64,000 bases of DNA, from contig NZ_BMQU01000021.1 in the NCBI RefSeq assembly GCF_014648275.1, forward strand, positions 1 through 64,000, read 5' to 3'. A program made the position numbers and the translations under genes. Under the pieces are notes generated by a model. The model did no database searches, was not told where the DNA came from, and saw only the letters and a program-made list of their open reading frames with translations. This DNA comes from Pseudomonas laurentiana. GTDB lineage: Bacteria > Pseudomonadota > Gammaproteobacteria > Pseudomonadales > Pseudomonadaceae. Below, piece by piece: positions 48,315 to 57,058 of this stretch. Positions within the stretch are counted from its first letter, which is position 1; the number at the start of each line of letters is the position of its first letter.

Positions 48315-49556
48315 TTAGTGGCTGGCCGCCGTAGCGCCCATTTCGTTGACTTGGGCAAAGGTCGAGAAACGCTCCAGGCCGAAGGGTTTGATCAGGTCCG
48401 GCACCTTGCCGCCACTGGCCACCAGCTCGGCCATGGTCTTGCCGCAGATGGGTGTGGACTTGAAGCCCCAGGTGCCCCAGCCGGCGTCCAGGTAATAGTT
48501 CTTCACGGGTGACAGTCCCATGATCGGGCTGTAGTCCGGGGTCATGTCGGTGATCCCGGCCCATTGGCGCATCAGTTTGGCGTTGGCCAGAAACGGGAAC
48601 ATTTCGATCGCGTGGGCCAGCAGGCTTTCCTTGAGGTCGAGGGTCGAGCGGGTGTTGAACAGGGGATACGGGTCCGAGCCACCACCAAACACCACTTCGC
48701 CACGGCCAGTCTGCTGCACGTAACAGTGCAGCGCCGAGGAGCTCACCAACGGGTCAAGAAAGGGCTTGAACGGTTGAGTGACCATCGCTTGCAGGGGAAA
48801 GGTCTGGATAGGGGAGCGAATGCCGGCCTTTTTCATCATCTGCGAGCTCATGCCCGCGACGGCCTGCACGACGCAGCCACAGCGCACCGTGCCACGGTTG
48901 GTTTTCACCGCGCTGATTGTGCCGTTTTCGATGACCAGTTCCTGAACCTCGGTCAACTGATGGATTTCTACCCCCCGTTTGGCTGCCTGCTTGGCGTAGC
49001 CCCACGCCACCGCGTCGTGACGCGCCGTGGCACCGTCGAGATGCCAGAGACCTGCCAGTACCGGCAGATGACCCGGGTCCAGGTTCAAGGTCGGCACCAG
49101 TTCGCGGATCTGCTGGCGATCGATCATTTCGGTTCGCCCGCCGAAGTGTTTGTTCACCTCGGCACGCTGGCGGAATGCACGCACGGTAGCGTCGGTGTGG
49201 GCCAGGGTCAGTTGGCCGCGTTCCGAATACATGATGTTGAAGTCAAATTCGTTAGACAGACCCTGGAACATTTTGACCGACTCGGCGTAGAACTTGACGC
49301 CCTCGCTGGTCAGGTAGTTGGAGCGAATCACTGCGGTGTTGCGAGCAGTGTTGCCACCGCCCAGGTATGACTTTTCCAGTACGGCAATGTTGTTGATGCC
49401 GTGGTAGCGGGAAAGGTAATACGCCGTTGCCAGTCCATGACCACCGCCGCCGATGATGACCACGTCGTAGGCGGGCTTGAGCTCTTTTGGCGCGGGCAAG
49501 TCCACGTCCACCGGGTATTCCGAACTCAGCCCGTATTTCAGTAGGTTGAAAGGCAT
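48315..49556 (-). CDS. mgdA: N-methylglutamate dehydrogenase beta subunit A (SoxB-like flavoprotein)
   Basis: 413 residues. The FAD site near the N terminus is [19 protein letters not shown], and the covalent-FMN His of sarcosine oxidase is preserved as His180 in ARHDAVAWG. The C-terminal ADP-binding end ([13 protein letters not shown]) is standard for the family. This subunit oxidises the N-methyl group and passes electrons onward. Its start overlaps folD by 19 bases, so translation is coupled to the C1 enzymes. The pathway assignment to methylamine rests on the neighbours gmaS and mgsABC. Confidence 0.88.
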   Translation of the reverse strand: MPFNLLKYGLSSEYPVDVDLPAPKELKPAYDVVIIGGGGHGLATAYYLSRYHGINNIAVLEKSYLGGGNTARNTAVIRSNYLTSEGVKFYAESVKMFQGLSNEFDFNIMYSERGQLTLAHTDATVRAFRQRAEVNKHFGGRTEMIDRQQIRELVPTLNLDPGHLPVLAGLWHLDGATARHDAVAWGYAKQAAKRGVEIHQLTEVQELVIENGTISAVKTNRGTVRCGCVVQAVAGMSSQMMKKAGIRSPIQTFPLQAMVTQPFKPFLDPLVSSSALHCYVQQTGRGEVVFGGGSDPYPLFNTRSTLDLKESLLAHAIEMFPFLANAKLMRQWAGITDMTPDYSPIMGLSPVKNYYLDAGWGTWGFKSTPICGKTMAELVASGGKVPDLIKPFGLERFSTFAQVNEMGATAASH

Positions 49557-50437
49557 ACGGCCTCCGATTGACTGCTCAGGGCTTGCTGCCGGGCAGCGGC
49601 CACCGTGTTTTTCATCAGGAAGGCGATGGTCATTGGCCCCACACCGCCAGGTACCGGCGTGATCGCTGCAACCTTGGGCAGGGCACTGTCGAAATCGACA
49701 TCGCCGACCAGCCGGCTACGACCGTTGTCGTCAATACGGTTGATACCGACATCAATGACCACGGCACCCTCCTTGAGCCACGAACCATCGATCAGCCGTG
49801 GTCGCCCGACGGCGGCGATGACAATGTCGGCGAGCTGGCACAAGGCTTTGGCGTCGGCACTGCGCGAGTGAACCACGGTCACCGAGCAATGGGCCTTGAG
49901 CAGCAAGGCGGCCATGGGCTTGCCGACGATGTTCGAACGGCCGATGACCACGGCGTGTTTACCGCTCAGGTCGCCAAGGGTCTGTTCAAGCAGGTACAGG
50001 CAGCCGCTGGGGGTACAGGGCGTCAGTACGTCGCGGCCCTGGCTCAGGCCGCCGACGTTTTCGCTGTGAAAACCGTCGACATCCTTGCTCGGCGCAATGG
50101 CTTGCAGGGCACGGGTTTCCTCGATGTGTGGCGGCAATGGCAGTTGCAGGAGCAGGCCATGTACGTGCGGGTCGTCGTTGAGCGTGCCGATCAATGCCAA
50201 CAGCTCGGTTTCGCGGGTGGTGGCGGGCAGTCGGTACTCCAGCGAGCGGATACCGGCTTCCTCTGCCCGCAGAATTTTGTTGCGTACATAAACGTGGCTG
50301 GCCGGATCGTCACCTACCAGGATCACCGCCAGTGCCGGTTCGATACCGTCGGCTTTCAGCGTTCGGACATCCTCGCGTACCTGTTGCAGCACCTGTGCGG
50401 CAGCAACCTTGCCATCAATCAGTTTCAGCGGGCTCAT
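49538..50437 (-). CDS. folD: Methylene-THF dehydrogenase/cyclohydrolase
   Basis: 299 residues, full length. Motifs include [14 protein letters not shown] (substrate Tyr-Lys pair), [11 protein letters not shown], the NADP segment [14 protein letters not shown] and [12 protein letters not shown]. FolD converts methylene-THF to formyl-THF. As part of this unit it handles the C1 produced by the Mgd complex. It overlaps purU by 4 bases and mgdA by 19. This is probably a catabolic copy in addition to the housekeeping one. Confidence 0.95.
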   Translation of the reverse strand: MSPLKLIDGKVAAAQVLQQVREDVRTLKADGIEPALAVILVGDDPASHVYVRNKILRAEEAGIRSLEYRLPATTRETELLALIGTLNDDPHVHGLLLQLPLPPHIEETRALQAIAPSKDVDGFHSENVGGLSQGRDVLTPCTPSGCLYLLEQTLGDLSGKHAVVIGRSNIVGKPMAALLLKAHCSVTVVHSRSADAKALCQLADIVIAAVGRPRLIDGSWLKEGAVVIDVGINRIDDNGRSRLVGDVDFDSALPKVAAITPVPGGVGPMTIAFLMKNTVAAARQQALSSQSEAVCLSTY

Positions 50438-51300
50438 CGGAAGATCACCGTTCTGTCGTGGTTAAGGAAAACGCGGTGTTCCAGGTGGTATTTCACCGCC
50501 TTGGAGAGGGCGACGGTTTCGGTGTCCCGTCCGGTGGCGACCAGATCGTCCGGCTGGTAGACATGGTCGACCCGCTGTACCTCCTGCTCGATGATCGGCC
50601 CTTCATCCAGGTCGCTGGTGACGTAGTGGGCGGTTGCACCGATCAGCTTTACCCCGCGTTGGTAGGCCTGGTGGTAAGGCTTGGCACCTTTGAATCCGGG
50701 CAGGAAAGAGTGGTGGATGTTGATCGCCCGGCCTGACAGTTGCCGGCACAGGTCGTCTGAGAGGACTTGCATGTAGCGGGCGAGTACCACCAGATCGGTG
50801 CAGGTTTCATCAATGATCTTCATCAGTTCGGCTTCCTGCTGCGCCTTGGTGTCCTTGGTCACAGGCAGGTAGATGAAGCGAATCCCTTCTCGTTCGGCCA
50901 TGGGCCGCAGGTCCAGATGGTTCGAGACGATGGCCGTGATGGTCATGTCCATCTCGCCTTTGTGGTAGCGGTAGAGCAAGTCGGTCAGGCAATGGTCGAA
51001 CTTGCTGACCATCAGCAGCACGCGCATCGGCTCACGGGTATCGAAGAGCTCCCAGTGCATGTCGAAGCCGTCGGCGACGGCCTGGAACGCGTGCTTGAGC
51101 TGGTCAATATCGCCGTCGTGACCGTCGTTGAAACGAAACACCGCACGCATGAAGAATTTACCGCTGAACTCATCGTCAAACTGCGCCATTTCTCCGATGT
51201 AGCAGCCGTTTTCCGCGAGGTAGGAGGTCACGGCGGCGACGATGCCTGATGTCGCCGGGCAGCTGATCTTGAGAATGAACGGGTTCTTTTCGTGTTGCAT
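50434..51300 (-). CDS. purU: Formyltetrahydrofolate deformylase
   Basis: 288 residues: an N-terminal ACT domain ([20 protein letters not shown]) and a formyltransferase-fold catalytic domain with SNHLDL, the conserved [14 protein letters not shown] and DEGPIIEQ. PurU hydrolyses 10-formyl-THF to formate and THF, thereby regenerating THF for the Mgd complex. It is the first gene of the leftward unit purU-folD-mgdABCD and has an XRE-type operator about 93 bases before its start. Confidence 0.94.
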   Translation of the reverse strand: MQHEKNPFILKISCPATSGIVAAVTSYLAENGCYIGEMAQFDDEFSGKFFMRAVFRFNDGHDGDIDQLKHAFQAVADGFDMHWELFDTREPMRVLLMVSKFDHCLTDLLYRYHKGEMDMTITAIVSNHLDLRPMAEREGIRFIYLPVTKDTKAQQEAELMKIIDETCTDLVVLARYMQVLSDDLCRQLSGRAINIHHSFLPGFKGAKPYHQAYQRGVKLIGATAHYVTSDLDEGPIIEQEVQRVDHVYQPDDLVATGRDTETVALSKAVKYHLEHRVFLNHDRTVIFR

Positions 51301-51690
51301 GGCTGGTCCTCGGAAAGATGGCGGCAGGTCATCGCAGAGCGGAAAAGTTCATCAATGAAATCGTTTTTTGCGGGCCAATAAAAATCACCCTTGGGAATAA
51401 AATATTCCTGTGGTTGCTTTTATAGGTGAAGGAAGGCCGTAGCGTCCAGTGATTTTTGGAAACTTTTTTTACTTACAGGAATTTTTAGGCGGCCGGCCGA
51501 GACCCGGTGCAGAGCGTGGAGTCATTGCGTAGTGGGTCGCCGTAAAAGGCGGCGCCGGCCGGTGGTGCCGCCGCAGCGAATGGATAGGTTCACGAGGCGA
51601 GAGCCGCACGTCACGAGCGTGTATCGCCTCTGAAGGGCCTTCCTTGTTCTCACCCTCACGGCGCAGGAGAGGGTTTTACTTGAATGCGGA
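51301..51690. other. Promoter region of the purU-mgd unit
   Basis: 390 bases between the XRE-cupin stop and the purU start. It holds the palindrome at 51393-51409, plus a T/A-rich stretch before it. The DNA nearer the XRE gene (51500-51690) shows nothing clear. Confidence 0.5.
51393..51409. promoter_or_regulatory. Operator GGGAAT-N5-ATTCCT before purU
   Basis: A 17-bp palindrome sharing the form GGGAAW-N5-WTTCCY with two sites between the XRE gene and gmaS, hence a likely XRE-cupin binding site. It lies ~93 bases upstream of the purU ATG. Confidence 0.6.
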
Positions 51691-52290
51691 TTACTCGTTC
51701 TGGTTGCCGTAGTTCATGATCGACAGGAGGCGAATCGGCACCTGCACCAGTTGCTCCGGCCCGTGGGGAACCTCCCCGTCGAAGGTCAGGCTGTCACCCG
51801 CTTCCATGCGGTACAGCTGATTGCCATGCCGGTAGATCAGTTCACCTTCAAGCAGATGGAGAAACTCGGTGCCGGGGTGGGAGAAGGTCGGGAACTCTTC
51901 GCTGGCGTCATCCATGCTCACCATGTAGGCCTCGAAGTTCTTCTTTGGCCCACGGGTATGGTTGAGCAGGTGATAGGTGTGACCTTTCTCGGTTCCCCGC
52001 CTGACCACTTCAAGGCCTTCGCCAGCCTTGACCAGCAGGGCGCTGCTGCCTTGTTGATCGTACTGGCTGAACAGTTTCGACATGGGCATGCCCAGCACGT
52101 CGCAAAGACGGCTGAGGGTGTCGAGGCTGGTGGATACCTGGGCGTTTTCGATCTTGCTCAGCATGCCTTGGCTGATACCGGCGATACGGGCGACGTCGGC
52201 CAGTTTCAGTTCCTGGGCCTGGCGCTGACGTTTGATCTGCATGCCCAAGTACTGCTCGAGCTTCAGTCGGGGTTGCGTTTCATCGGTCAT
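51691..52290 (-). CDS. XRE-family regulator with cupin domain, methylamine pathway
   Basis: About 199 residues from ATG 52290 (six codons inside a longer frame). The N-terminal helix-turn-helix is typical (LKLADVARIAGISQGMLSKIE, DTLSRLCDVLGMPMS), and the C-terminal half is a small cupin (FPTFSHPGTEFLHLLEGEL, GDSLTFDGEVPHGPEQL) that should bind a small ligand. This PuuR-like layout controls amine catabolism in other bacteria. It sits between the two methylamine units and should read its own operators. The inducer might be gamma-glutamylmethylamide or N-methylglutamate, but this is inference. Confidence 0.88.
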   Translation of the reverse strand: MTDETQPRLKLEQYLGMQIKRQRQAQELKLADVARIAGISQGMLSKIENAQVSTSLDTLSRLCDVLGMPMSKLFSQYDQQGSSALLVKAGEGLEVVRRGTEKGHTYHLLNHTRGPKKNFEAYMVSMDDASEEFPTFSHPGTEFLHLLEGELIYRHGNQLYRMEAGDSLTFDGEVPHGPEQLVQVPIRLLSIMNYGNQNE

Positions 52291-52394
52291 CGTAATCACA
52301 GCCTGCACTATTTCTTTTCAATAATTTTATATTCGCACCAGGAATGTGCGATGTACATCCCTGTCGAGCACGTCCACCCTCGATTATTCGCGGT

Positions 52395-52411
52395 GGGAAA
52401 GCAAGTTTCCC
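52395..52411. promoter_or_regulatory. Operator GGGAAA-N5-TTTCCC before the XRE gene
   Basis: A perfect 17-bp palindrome about 105 bases before the XRE-cupin start, probably for autoregulation. Confidence 0.6.
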
Positions 52412-52466
52412 ATATAGACAGCAGCAACGCTCCCCTTCGCGCACTCAGGTCAGGGGTATCCAAGAG

Positions 52467-52483
52467 TTGGCAAGCTGATTGCA
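52467..52483 (+). promoter_or_regulatory. Sigma-54-type promoter of gmaS
   Basis: TTGGCAAG-N4-TTGCA, which differs from the consensus TTGGCACG-N4-TTGCW at one position. GG and GC are spaced 12 bases apart as required. The expected start is near 52494, 95 bases before the gmaS ATG. No activator site is proven. Confidence 0.55.
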
Positions 52484-52517
52484 TTCCTATTGGGAAAGTA
52501 ACTTTCCTGATTGGAAT
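52483..52517. promoter_or_regulatory. Nested 35-bp palindrome at the gmaS transcription start
   Basis: The 17-bp core GGGAAAGTAACTTTCCT (52492-52508) is centred in a wider palindrome bounded by ATTCC and GGAAT. It overlaps the predicted sigma-54 start, so a bound regulator should block transcription. Confidence 0.6.
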
Positions 52518-52588
52518 AATGTGGTTGTCAGGGAAGTCAGGCGTTTCAACCTTCCACAACGCTTTGCCTTTCACGAGGAGTGAGATCC

Positions 52589-53923
52589 ATGTTGCCACCA
52601 GATACCCAGCATTTGATCGAGAAGCATGGGATCAAGTACGTGCTGGCTCAGTTCGTTGATATTCACGGTTCGGCGAAGACCAAGTCAGTGCCGGTTTCTG
52701 GCCTGAAAATGGTTGCCGAAGAAGGTGCGGGCTTTGCGGGATTCGCCATCTGCGGCATGGGCATGGAGCCGCATGGCCCCGACTTCATGGCCCGGGGCGA
52801 TCTGTCGACGCTGACGCCGGTTCCGTGGCAGCCAGGCTATGGCCGTATCGTGTGCATCGGTCATGTCGATGGCAAGCCCCATCCCTATGACAGCCGTTAT
52901 GTCTTGCAGCAGCAAATCAAACGCCTGAGCGATAAGGGCTGGACGCTCAACACCGGGCTGGAGCCGGAGTTCAACCTGATGCGCCGCGATGAGCAGGGCC
53001 GCCTGCAACTGGTGGACAGCAGCGATACCCTGGACAAACCCTGCTACGACTATAAGGGCTTGTCGCGTTCACGGGTATTTCTTGAGCGCCTGACCGAAGC
53101 CTTGCAACCGGTGGGTTTTGACATCTACCAGATTGACCATGAAGACGCCAACGGTCAGTTCGAGATCAATTACACCTACAGCGATGCAATGGAGTCCGCG
53201 GATCGCTTCACCTTCTTCCGTATGGCAGCGGGTGAAATTGCCAACGACCTGGGCATGATTTGCTCGTTCATGCCCAAGCCCGACCCGAAACGGGCCGGCA
53301 ACGGGATGCACTTTCACCTGTCGATTGCCAGCGCTGAAAACAAGAACCTGTTCCACGATGCCAGTGACCCGAGCGGCATGGGCCTGTCGAAACTGGCTTA
53401 CCACTTTGCCGCCGGCCTGCTGGCGCATGGCCCGGCGCTGTGCGCCTTTGCAGCACCCACGGTCAACTCCTACAAGCGCCTGGTGGTCGGTCAATCGCTG
53501 TCTGGCGCAACCTGGGCTCCGGCGTTTATCGCCTTTGGCGCCAACAACCGTTCTGCGATGGTTCGTGTGCCGTACGGCCGCCTGGAGTTTCGTTTGCCCG
53601 ATGCGGGTTGCAACCCTTACCTGGTGAGCGCGGCAATCATCGCCGCAGGCCTGGACGGCATCGACCGCAGGCTCGAAATCGACAAGGTCTGCAACGAGAA
53701 CCTCTACAAGCTCAGCCTTGAAGAGATCGCCGCACGCGGCATCAAGACCTTGCCGCAATCACTCAAGGAAGCCTGTGATGCCCTGGAGGCCGACCCCCTG
53801 TTCGCTGAGGTCATGGGGCCGGAGATTGTGGGCGAATTCATCCGCCTCAAGCGCATGGAGTGGGTGGAATACAGCCGCCATGTGAGCGACTGGGAGATCC
53901 AGCGCTACACCGAGTTTTTCTGA
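52589..53923 (+). CDS. gmaS: Gamma-glutamylmethylamide synthetase (GlnT/GMAS)
   Basis: 444 residues from ATG 52589, with gaggag upstream. It is a glutamine-synthetase homologue of the GlnT type ([24 protein letters not shown] with metal Glu, [21 protein letters not shown], the late [11 protein letters not shown]). Its reaction is expected to be glutamate plus methylamine plus ATP to gamma-glutamylmethylamide. The tyrosine adenylylation site of ordinary GlnA is not expected. It begins the rightward unit gmaS-mgsABC, so the methylamine assignment is stronger here than in a lone glnT. Annotation as glnT or glnIII would be equivalent. Confidence 0.9.
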   Translation: MLPPDTQHLIEKHGIKYVLAQFVDIHGSAKTKSVPVSGLKMVAEEGAGFAGFAICGMGMEPHGPDFMARGDLSTLTPVPWQPGYGRIVCIGHVDGKPHPYDSRYVLQQQIKRLSDKGWTLNTGLEPEFNLMRRDEQGRLQLVDSSDTLDKPCYDYKGLSRSRVFLERLTEALQPVGFDIYQIDHEDANGQFEINYTYSDAMESADRFTFFRMAAGEIANDLGMICSFMPKPDPKRAGNGMHFHLSIASAENKNLFHDASDPSGMGLSKLAYHFAAGLLAHGPALCAFAAPTVNSYKRLVVGQSLSGATWAPAFIAFGANNRSAMVRVPYGRLEFRLPDAGCNPYLVSAAIIAAGLDGIDRRLEIDKVCNENLYKLSLEEIAARGIKTLPQSLKEACDALEADPLFAEVMGPEIVGEFIRLKRMEWVEYSRHVSDWEIQRYTEFF

Positions 53924-53990
53924 TTCGTTAATCAACCGTTCCTGACGCCCGGTGAGTGGGGAGGGCGTCTTCTGCCCTGGAGTTTCTAAT

Positions 53991-54896
53991 ATGTGTGGAA
54001 TCGTGGGTCTTTACCTGAAAAACCCCAAGCTTGAATCCCAGTTGGGCAAGCTGTTTGAACCCATGCTCGAGGCTATGACGGATCGTGGTCCGGACAGTGC
54101 CGGATTTGCCATCTACGGTGATGAAGTGGCAGAGGGTTGGGTCAAGCTGACCTTGCAGGCAACCACCGAGGGGTATGACTTCAAGGCGTTGGTTGCCGCC
54201 GTCGAGGCCCGTCTGGGTTGCGCGCTGGACTGGTTTCAGAACGCCAGTGCCATTGTCCTCAAAGTGCAGGCCGACGAAGCAGCGGTTCGGGCCGTGTTGG
54301 CCGAGCTGGCGCCCAGTGTGCGCATCATGAGCGCCGGGCAGAGCATCGAGATTCTCAAAGGCATGGGTTTGCCCAAAGAGATCTCTGAGCGTTTCGGCCT
54401 GGCCAGCATGAAAGGCAGTCACATCATCGGTCACACCCGCATGGCCACTGAAAGCGCGGTGACCATGGAAGGTAGCCATCCGTTTTCCACCGGTGCCGAC
54501 CTGTGCCTGGTGCATAACGGCTCGCTTTCCAACCACTCGCGCCTGCGCCAGAACCTGCGCCGCGAAGGGATCACCTTTGAAACCGAGAACGACACCGAAG
54601 TGGCCGCCGGTTACCTGACCTGGCGCCTGCAGCAGGGCGACACGCTCAAGCAAGCGCTGGACAAGTCGCTGGAAGACCTCGATGGCTTCTTCACCTTTGC
54701 AATTGGCACGCGCAACGGCTTTGCCGTGATCCGCGACCCGATTGCCTGCAAGCCGGCGATCCTTGCCGAGACCGACGATTACGTTGCCATGGCCTCGGAG
54801 TATCAGGCGTTGTCCAGCCTGCCAGGTATCGAGAATGCCAAGGTCTGGGAACCGGTCCCGGCCACCATGTACATCTGGGAACGCGAGTCGGCTTAA
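53991..54896 (+). CDS. mgsA: N-methylglutamate synthase subunit A (GlxB-like, Ntn amidotransferase)
   Basis: About 301 residues from ATG 53991, giving Cys2 as the N-terminal nucleophile (MCGIVGLYLKNPK). The class II amidotransferase features follow: TDRGPDSAGFA, GHTRMATES, LVHNGSLSNHSRLR and ENDTEVAAGYL. It should release methylamine from gamma-glutamylmethylamide and pass it by channel to the synthase subunit, as the glutaminase domain does with ammonia in glutamate synthase. It follows gmaS after 67 bases. Confidence 0.88.
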   Translation: MCGIVGLYLKNPKLESQLGKLFEPMLEAMTDRGPDSAGFAIYGDEVAEGWVKLTLQATTEGYDFKALVAAVEARLGCALDWFQNASAIVLKVQADEAAVRAVLAELAPSVRIMSAGQSIEILKGMGLPKEISERFGLASMKGSHIIGHTRMATESAVTMEGSHPFSTGADLCLVHNGSLSNHSRLRQNLRREGITFETENDTEVAAGYLTWRLQQGDTLKQALDKSLEDLDGFFTFAIGTRNGFAVIRDPIACKPAILAETDDYVAMASEYQALSSLPGIENAKVWEPVPATMYIWERESA

Positions 54897-54907
54897 GGAG
54901 CACGCAC

Positions 54908-55591
54908 ATGAAAACCATCGATTTGTCCAACGCCTCCGTGCGTGATCTGAACCAGGCCCTGCACGACCAGGCCAAGCATGTGGACGACCGTGAATGGGTC
55001 GTGACTCACCCTGACGGTGCACACAACCTGGCGGTCGGGGTCAACCAGGAGGTCTCCATCGATATTCAGGGCCACGCCGGTTACTACTGCGCAGGCATGA
55101 ACCAGAAAGCCTCGGTCACCGTGCACGGCAACGTTGGTGTCGGCTGTGCCGAGAACATGATGTCGGGGTATGTGCGGGTCAAGGGCAGCGCCTCGCAAGC
55201 GGCAGGCGCCACGGCACATGGCGGCCTGCTGGTGATCGAGGGGGATGCGGGCGCACGCTGCGGCATTTCCATGAAAGGCATCGACATCGTGGTCGGCGGC
55301 AGTATCGGTCACATGAGCTGCTTCATGGGGCAGGCCGGTCGTCTGGTGGTGTGTGGCGATGCCGGCGATGCGCTGGGCGACTCGCTGTACGAAACCCGCA
55401 TCTATGTCAAAGGCAAGGTCGAGTCGCTGGGTTCGGACTGCATTGCCAAGGAAATGCGTGCCGAGCACCTGGAAGAGCTGCAGCAATTGCTTGATCGCGC
55501 CGGCTTCAACGAAAAGGCCGCTGACTTCAAGCGTTATGGCTCAGCCCGCCAGCTGTACAACTTCAAAGTCGATAACGCTTCCGCGTACTGA
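54908..55591 (+). CDS. mgsB: N-methylglutamate synthase subunit B (GlxC-like, GXGXG)
   Basis: 227 residues, matching the C-terminal GXGXG beta-helix of glutamate synthase: GHAGYYCAGMNQKA, GNVGVGCAENMMSGY, HGGLLVIEGDAGARCGISMKG, GQAGRLVVCGDAGD. This domain is structural and helps the ammonia/methylamine tunnel in GltB. Separate as a subunit here, as in GlxBCD sets. It starts 11 bases after mgsA and ends 15 before mgsC. Confidence 0.88.
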   Translation: MKTIDLSNASVRDLNQALHDQAKHVDDREWVVTHPDGAHNLAVGVNQEVSIDIQGHAGYYCAGMNQKASVTVHGNVGVGCAENMMSGYVRVKGSASQAAGATAHGGLLVIEGDAGARCGISMKGIDIVVGGSIGHMSCFMGQAGRLVVCGDAGDALGDSLYETRIYVKGKVESLGSDCIAKEMRAEHLEELQQLLDRAGFNEKAADFKRYGSARQLYNFKVDNASAY

Positions 55592-55606
55592 TCCAGGAGA
55601 ACCACC

Positions 55607-56929
55607 ATGAGCGAAAAGACCCCTCCGGTGCTGCGCGAGTCCGCCACCTTCGACCGTCTGGCCATTCAGGAAATCCAGCGTGCTGCCGAAACCGGCATCT
55701 ACGACATCCGCGGCGGTGGCACCAAGCGCAAGCTGCCGCATTTTGACGACCTGCTGCTACTCGGTGCCAGCGTTTCGCGTTATCCGCTGGAAGGCTACCG
55801 CGAGAAATGCGGCACTGATGTTGTGCTCGGCAACCGCTTTGCCAAGAAGCCGATTCACCTGAAAATTCCCGTGACCATTGCCGGGATGAGCTTCGGCGCC
55901 TTGTCGGCCAACGCCAAGGAGGCGCTGGGCCGTGGCGCGACCATCGCCGGAACCAGCACCACCACAGGCGATGGCGGCATGACCCCGGAAGAGCGCGGCC
56001 AGTCGCAGCACCTCGTGTATCAGTACCTGCCATCGCGCTATGGCATGAACCCGGACGATCTGCGCAAGGCTGATGCCATCGAGATCGTTTTGGGGCAGGG
56101 CGCCAAGCCGGGTGGTGGCGGTATGTTGCTGGGCATGAAGGTGACCGAGCGGGTCGCGGGTATGCGCACCTTGCCGATTGGTGTCGATCAGCGCAGTGCC
56201 TGCCGCCACCCGGACTGGACCGGGCCGGACGACCTGGCGATCAAGATTGCCGAGATCCGTGAAATCACCGACTGGGAAAAGCCCATCTACGTGAAGATCG
56301 GTGCCAGCCGCCCGTATTACGACGTCAAGCTGGCGGTCAAGGCCGGGGCTGACGTGATTGTCCTCGACGGTATGCAGGGCGGCACGGCGGCGACCCAGGA
56401 GGTGTTCATCGAGCATGTAGGCATTCCGATCCTGCCAGCCATCCCGCAAGCGGTACAGGCTTTGCAAGAGATGGGCATGCACCGCAAGGTGCAGTTGATT
56501 GTCTCTGGGGGTATCCGCAACGGCGCCGATGTCGCCAAGGCCATGGCGTTGGGTGCGGATGCTGTTGCAATCGGCACTGCGGCACTGATTGCGCTGGGGG
56601 ACAACCACCCGCGCCTGGATGAGGAACTGAAGAAAATCGGCTCGGCCGCTGGCTTCTACGACGACTGGCAAAATGGTCGAGACCCTGCGGGCATCACGAC
56701 CCAGGACCCGGAGCTGTCCAAGCGCCTGGATCCGGTCGAAGGTGGGCGCCGTCTGGCCAACTACCTGCGGGTGTTGGTGCTTGAGGCGCAAACCATGGCG
56801 CGCGCCTGCGGCAAGTCGCACCTGCACAACCTCGACCCTGAGGACCTGGTGGCCTTGACGGTGGAAGCGGCTGCAATGGCACGGGTGCCGCTGGCTGGCA
56901 CCCATTGGATACCTGGCCAGCAGTACTGA
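55607..56929 (+). CDS. mgsC: N-methylglutamate synthase subunit C (GlxD-like, FMN synthase)
   Basis: 440 residues, matching the FMN-binding synthase domain of GltB. Motifs include VTIAGMSFGALSANAKEA, TSTTTGDGGMTPEERG, ILGQGAKPGGGGMLLGM-like VLGQGAKPGGGGMLL and the phosphate-binding IVSGGIRNGADVAKAMALGA. It combines 2-oxoglutarate with the released methylamine to make N-methylglutamate. The [3Fe-4S] cysteine cluster of GltB is not evident, so electron supply may differ. Confidence 0.88.
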   Translation: MSEKTPPVLRESATFDRLAIQEIQRAAETGIYDIRGGGTKRKLPHFDDLLLLGASVSRYPLEGYREKCGTDVVLGNRFAKKPIHLKIPVTIAGMSFGALSANAKEALGRGATIAGTSTTTGDGGMTPEERGQSQHLVYQYLPSRYGMNPDDLRKADAIEIVLGQGAKPGGGGMLLGMKVTERVAGMRTLPIGVDQRSACRHPDWTGPDDLAIKIAEIREITDWEKPIYVKIGASRPYYDVKLAVKAGADVIVLDGMQGGTAATQEVFIEHVGIPILPAIPQAVQALQEMGMHRKVQLIVSGGIRNGADVAKAMALGADAVAIGTAALIALGDNHPRLDEELKKIGSAAGFYDDWQNGRDPAGITTQDPELSKRLDPVEGGRRLANYLRVLVLEAQTMARACGKSHLHNLDPEDLVALTVEAAAMARVPLAGTHWIPGQQY

Positions 56930-56943
56930 GCCAGCGCTGTAAA

Positions 56944-56973
56944 CACGACACCCCTCCCAGTAGGGGTGTCGTG
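56944..56973 (+). terminator. Stem-loop between mgsC and amt
   Basis: CACGACACCCCT and AGGGGTGTCGTG pair over 12 bp with a 6-base loop. No T-run follows, so it is probably a processing or partial-termination stem that lowers amt expression relative to mgs. Confidence 0.5.
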
Positions 56974-57058
56974 CCGACCTAGAGGCTTATAAAAGCCCGT
57001 TCATCGATGTCCTTTTACGTGCTGCCAGCAAACCCTTTTTTTTGCAGGAGCTTCGAAA

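Noticed and set aside
51410-51480. Possible sigma-54 promoter before purU
   Set aside because: No GG/GC pair with the required 12-base spacing was found on the minus strand near the operator.
55757-56905. 382-codon open frame antisense to mgsC
   Set aside because: Shadow of the FMN synthase subunit on the other strand.
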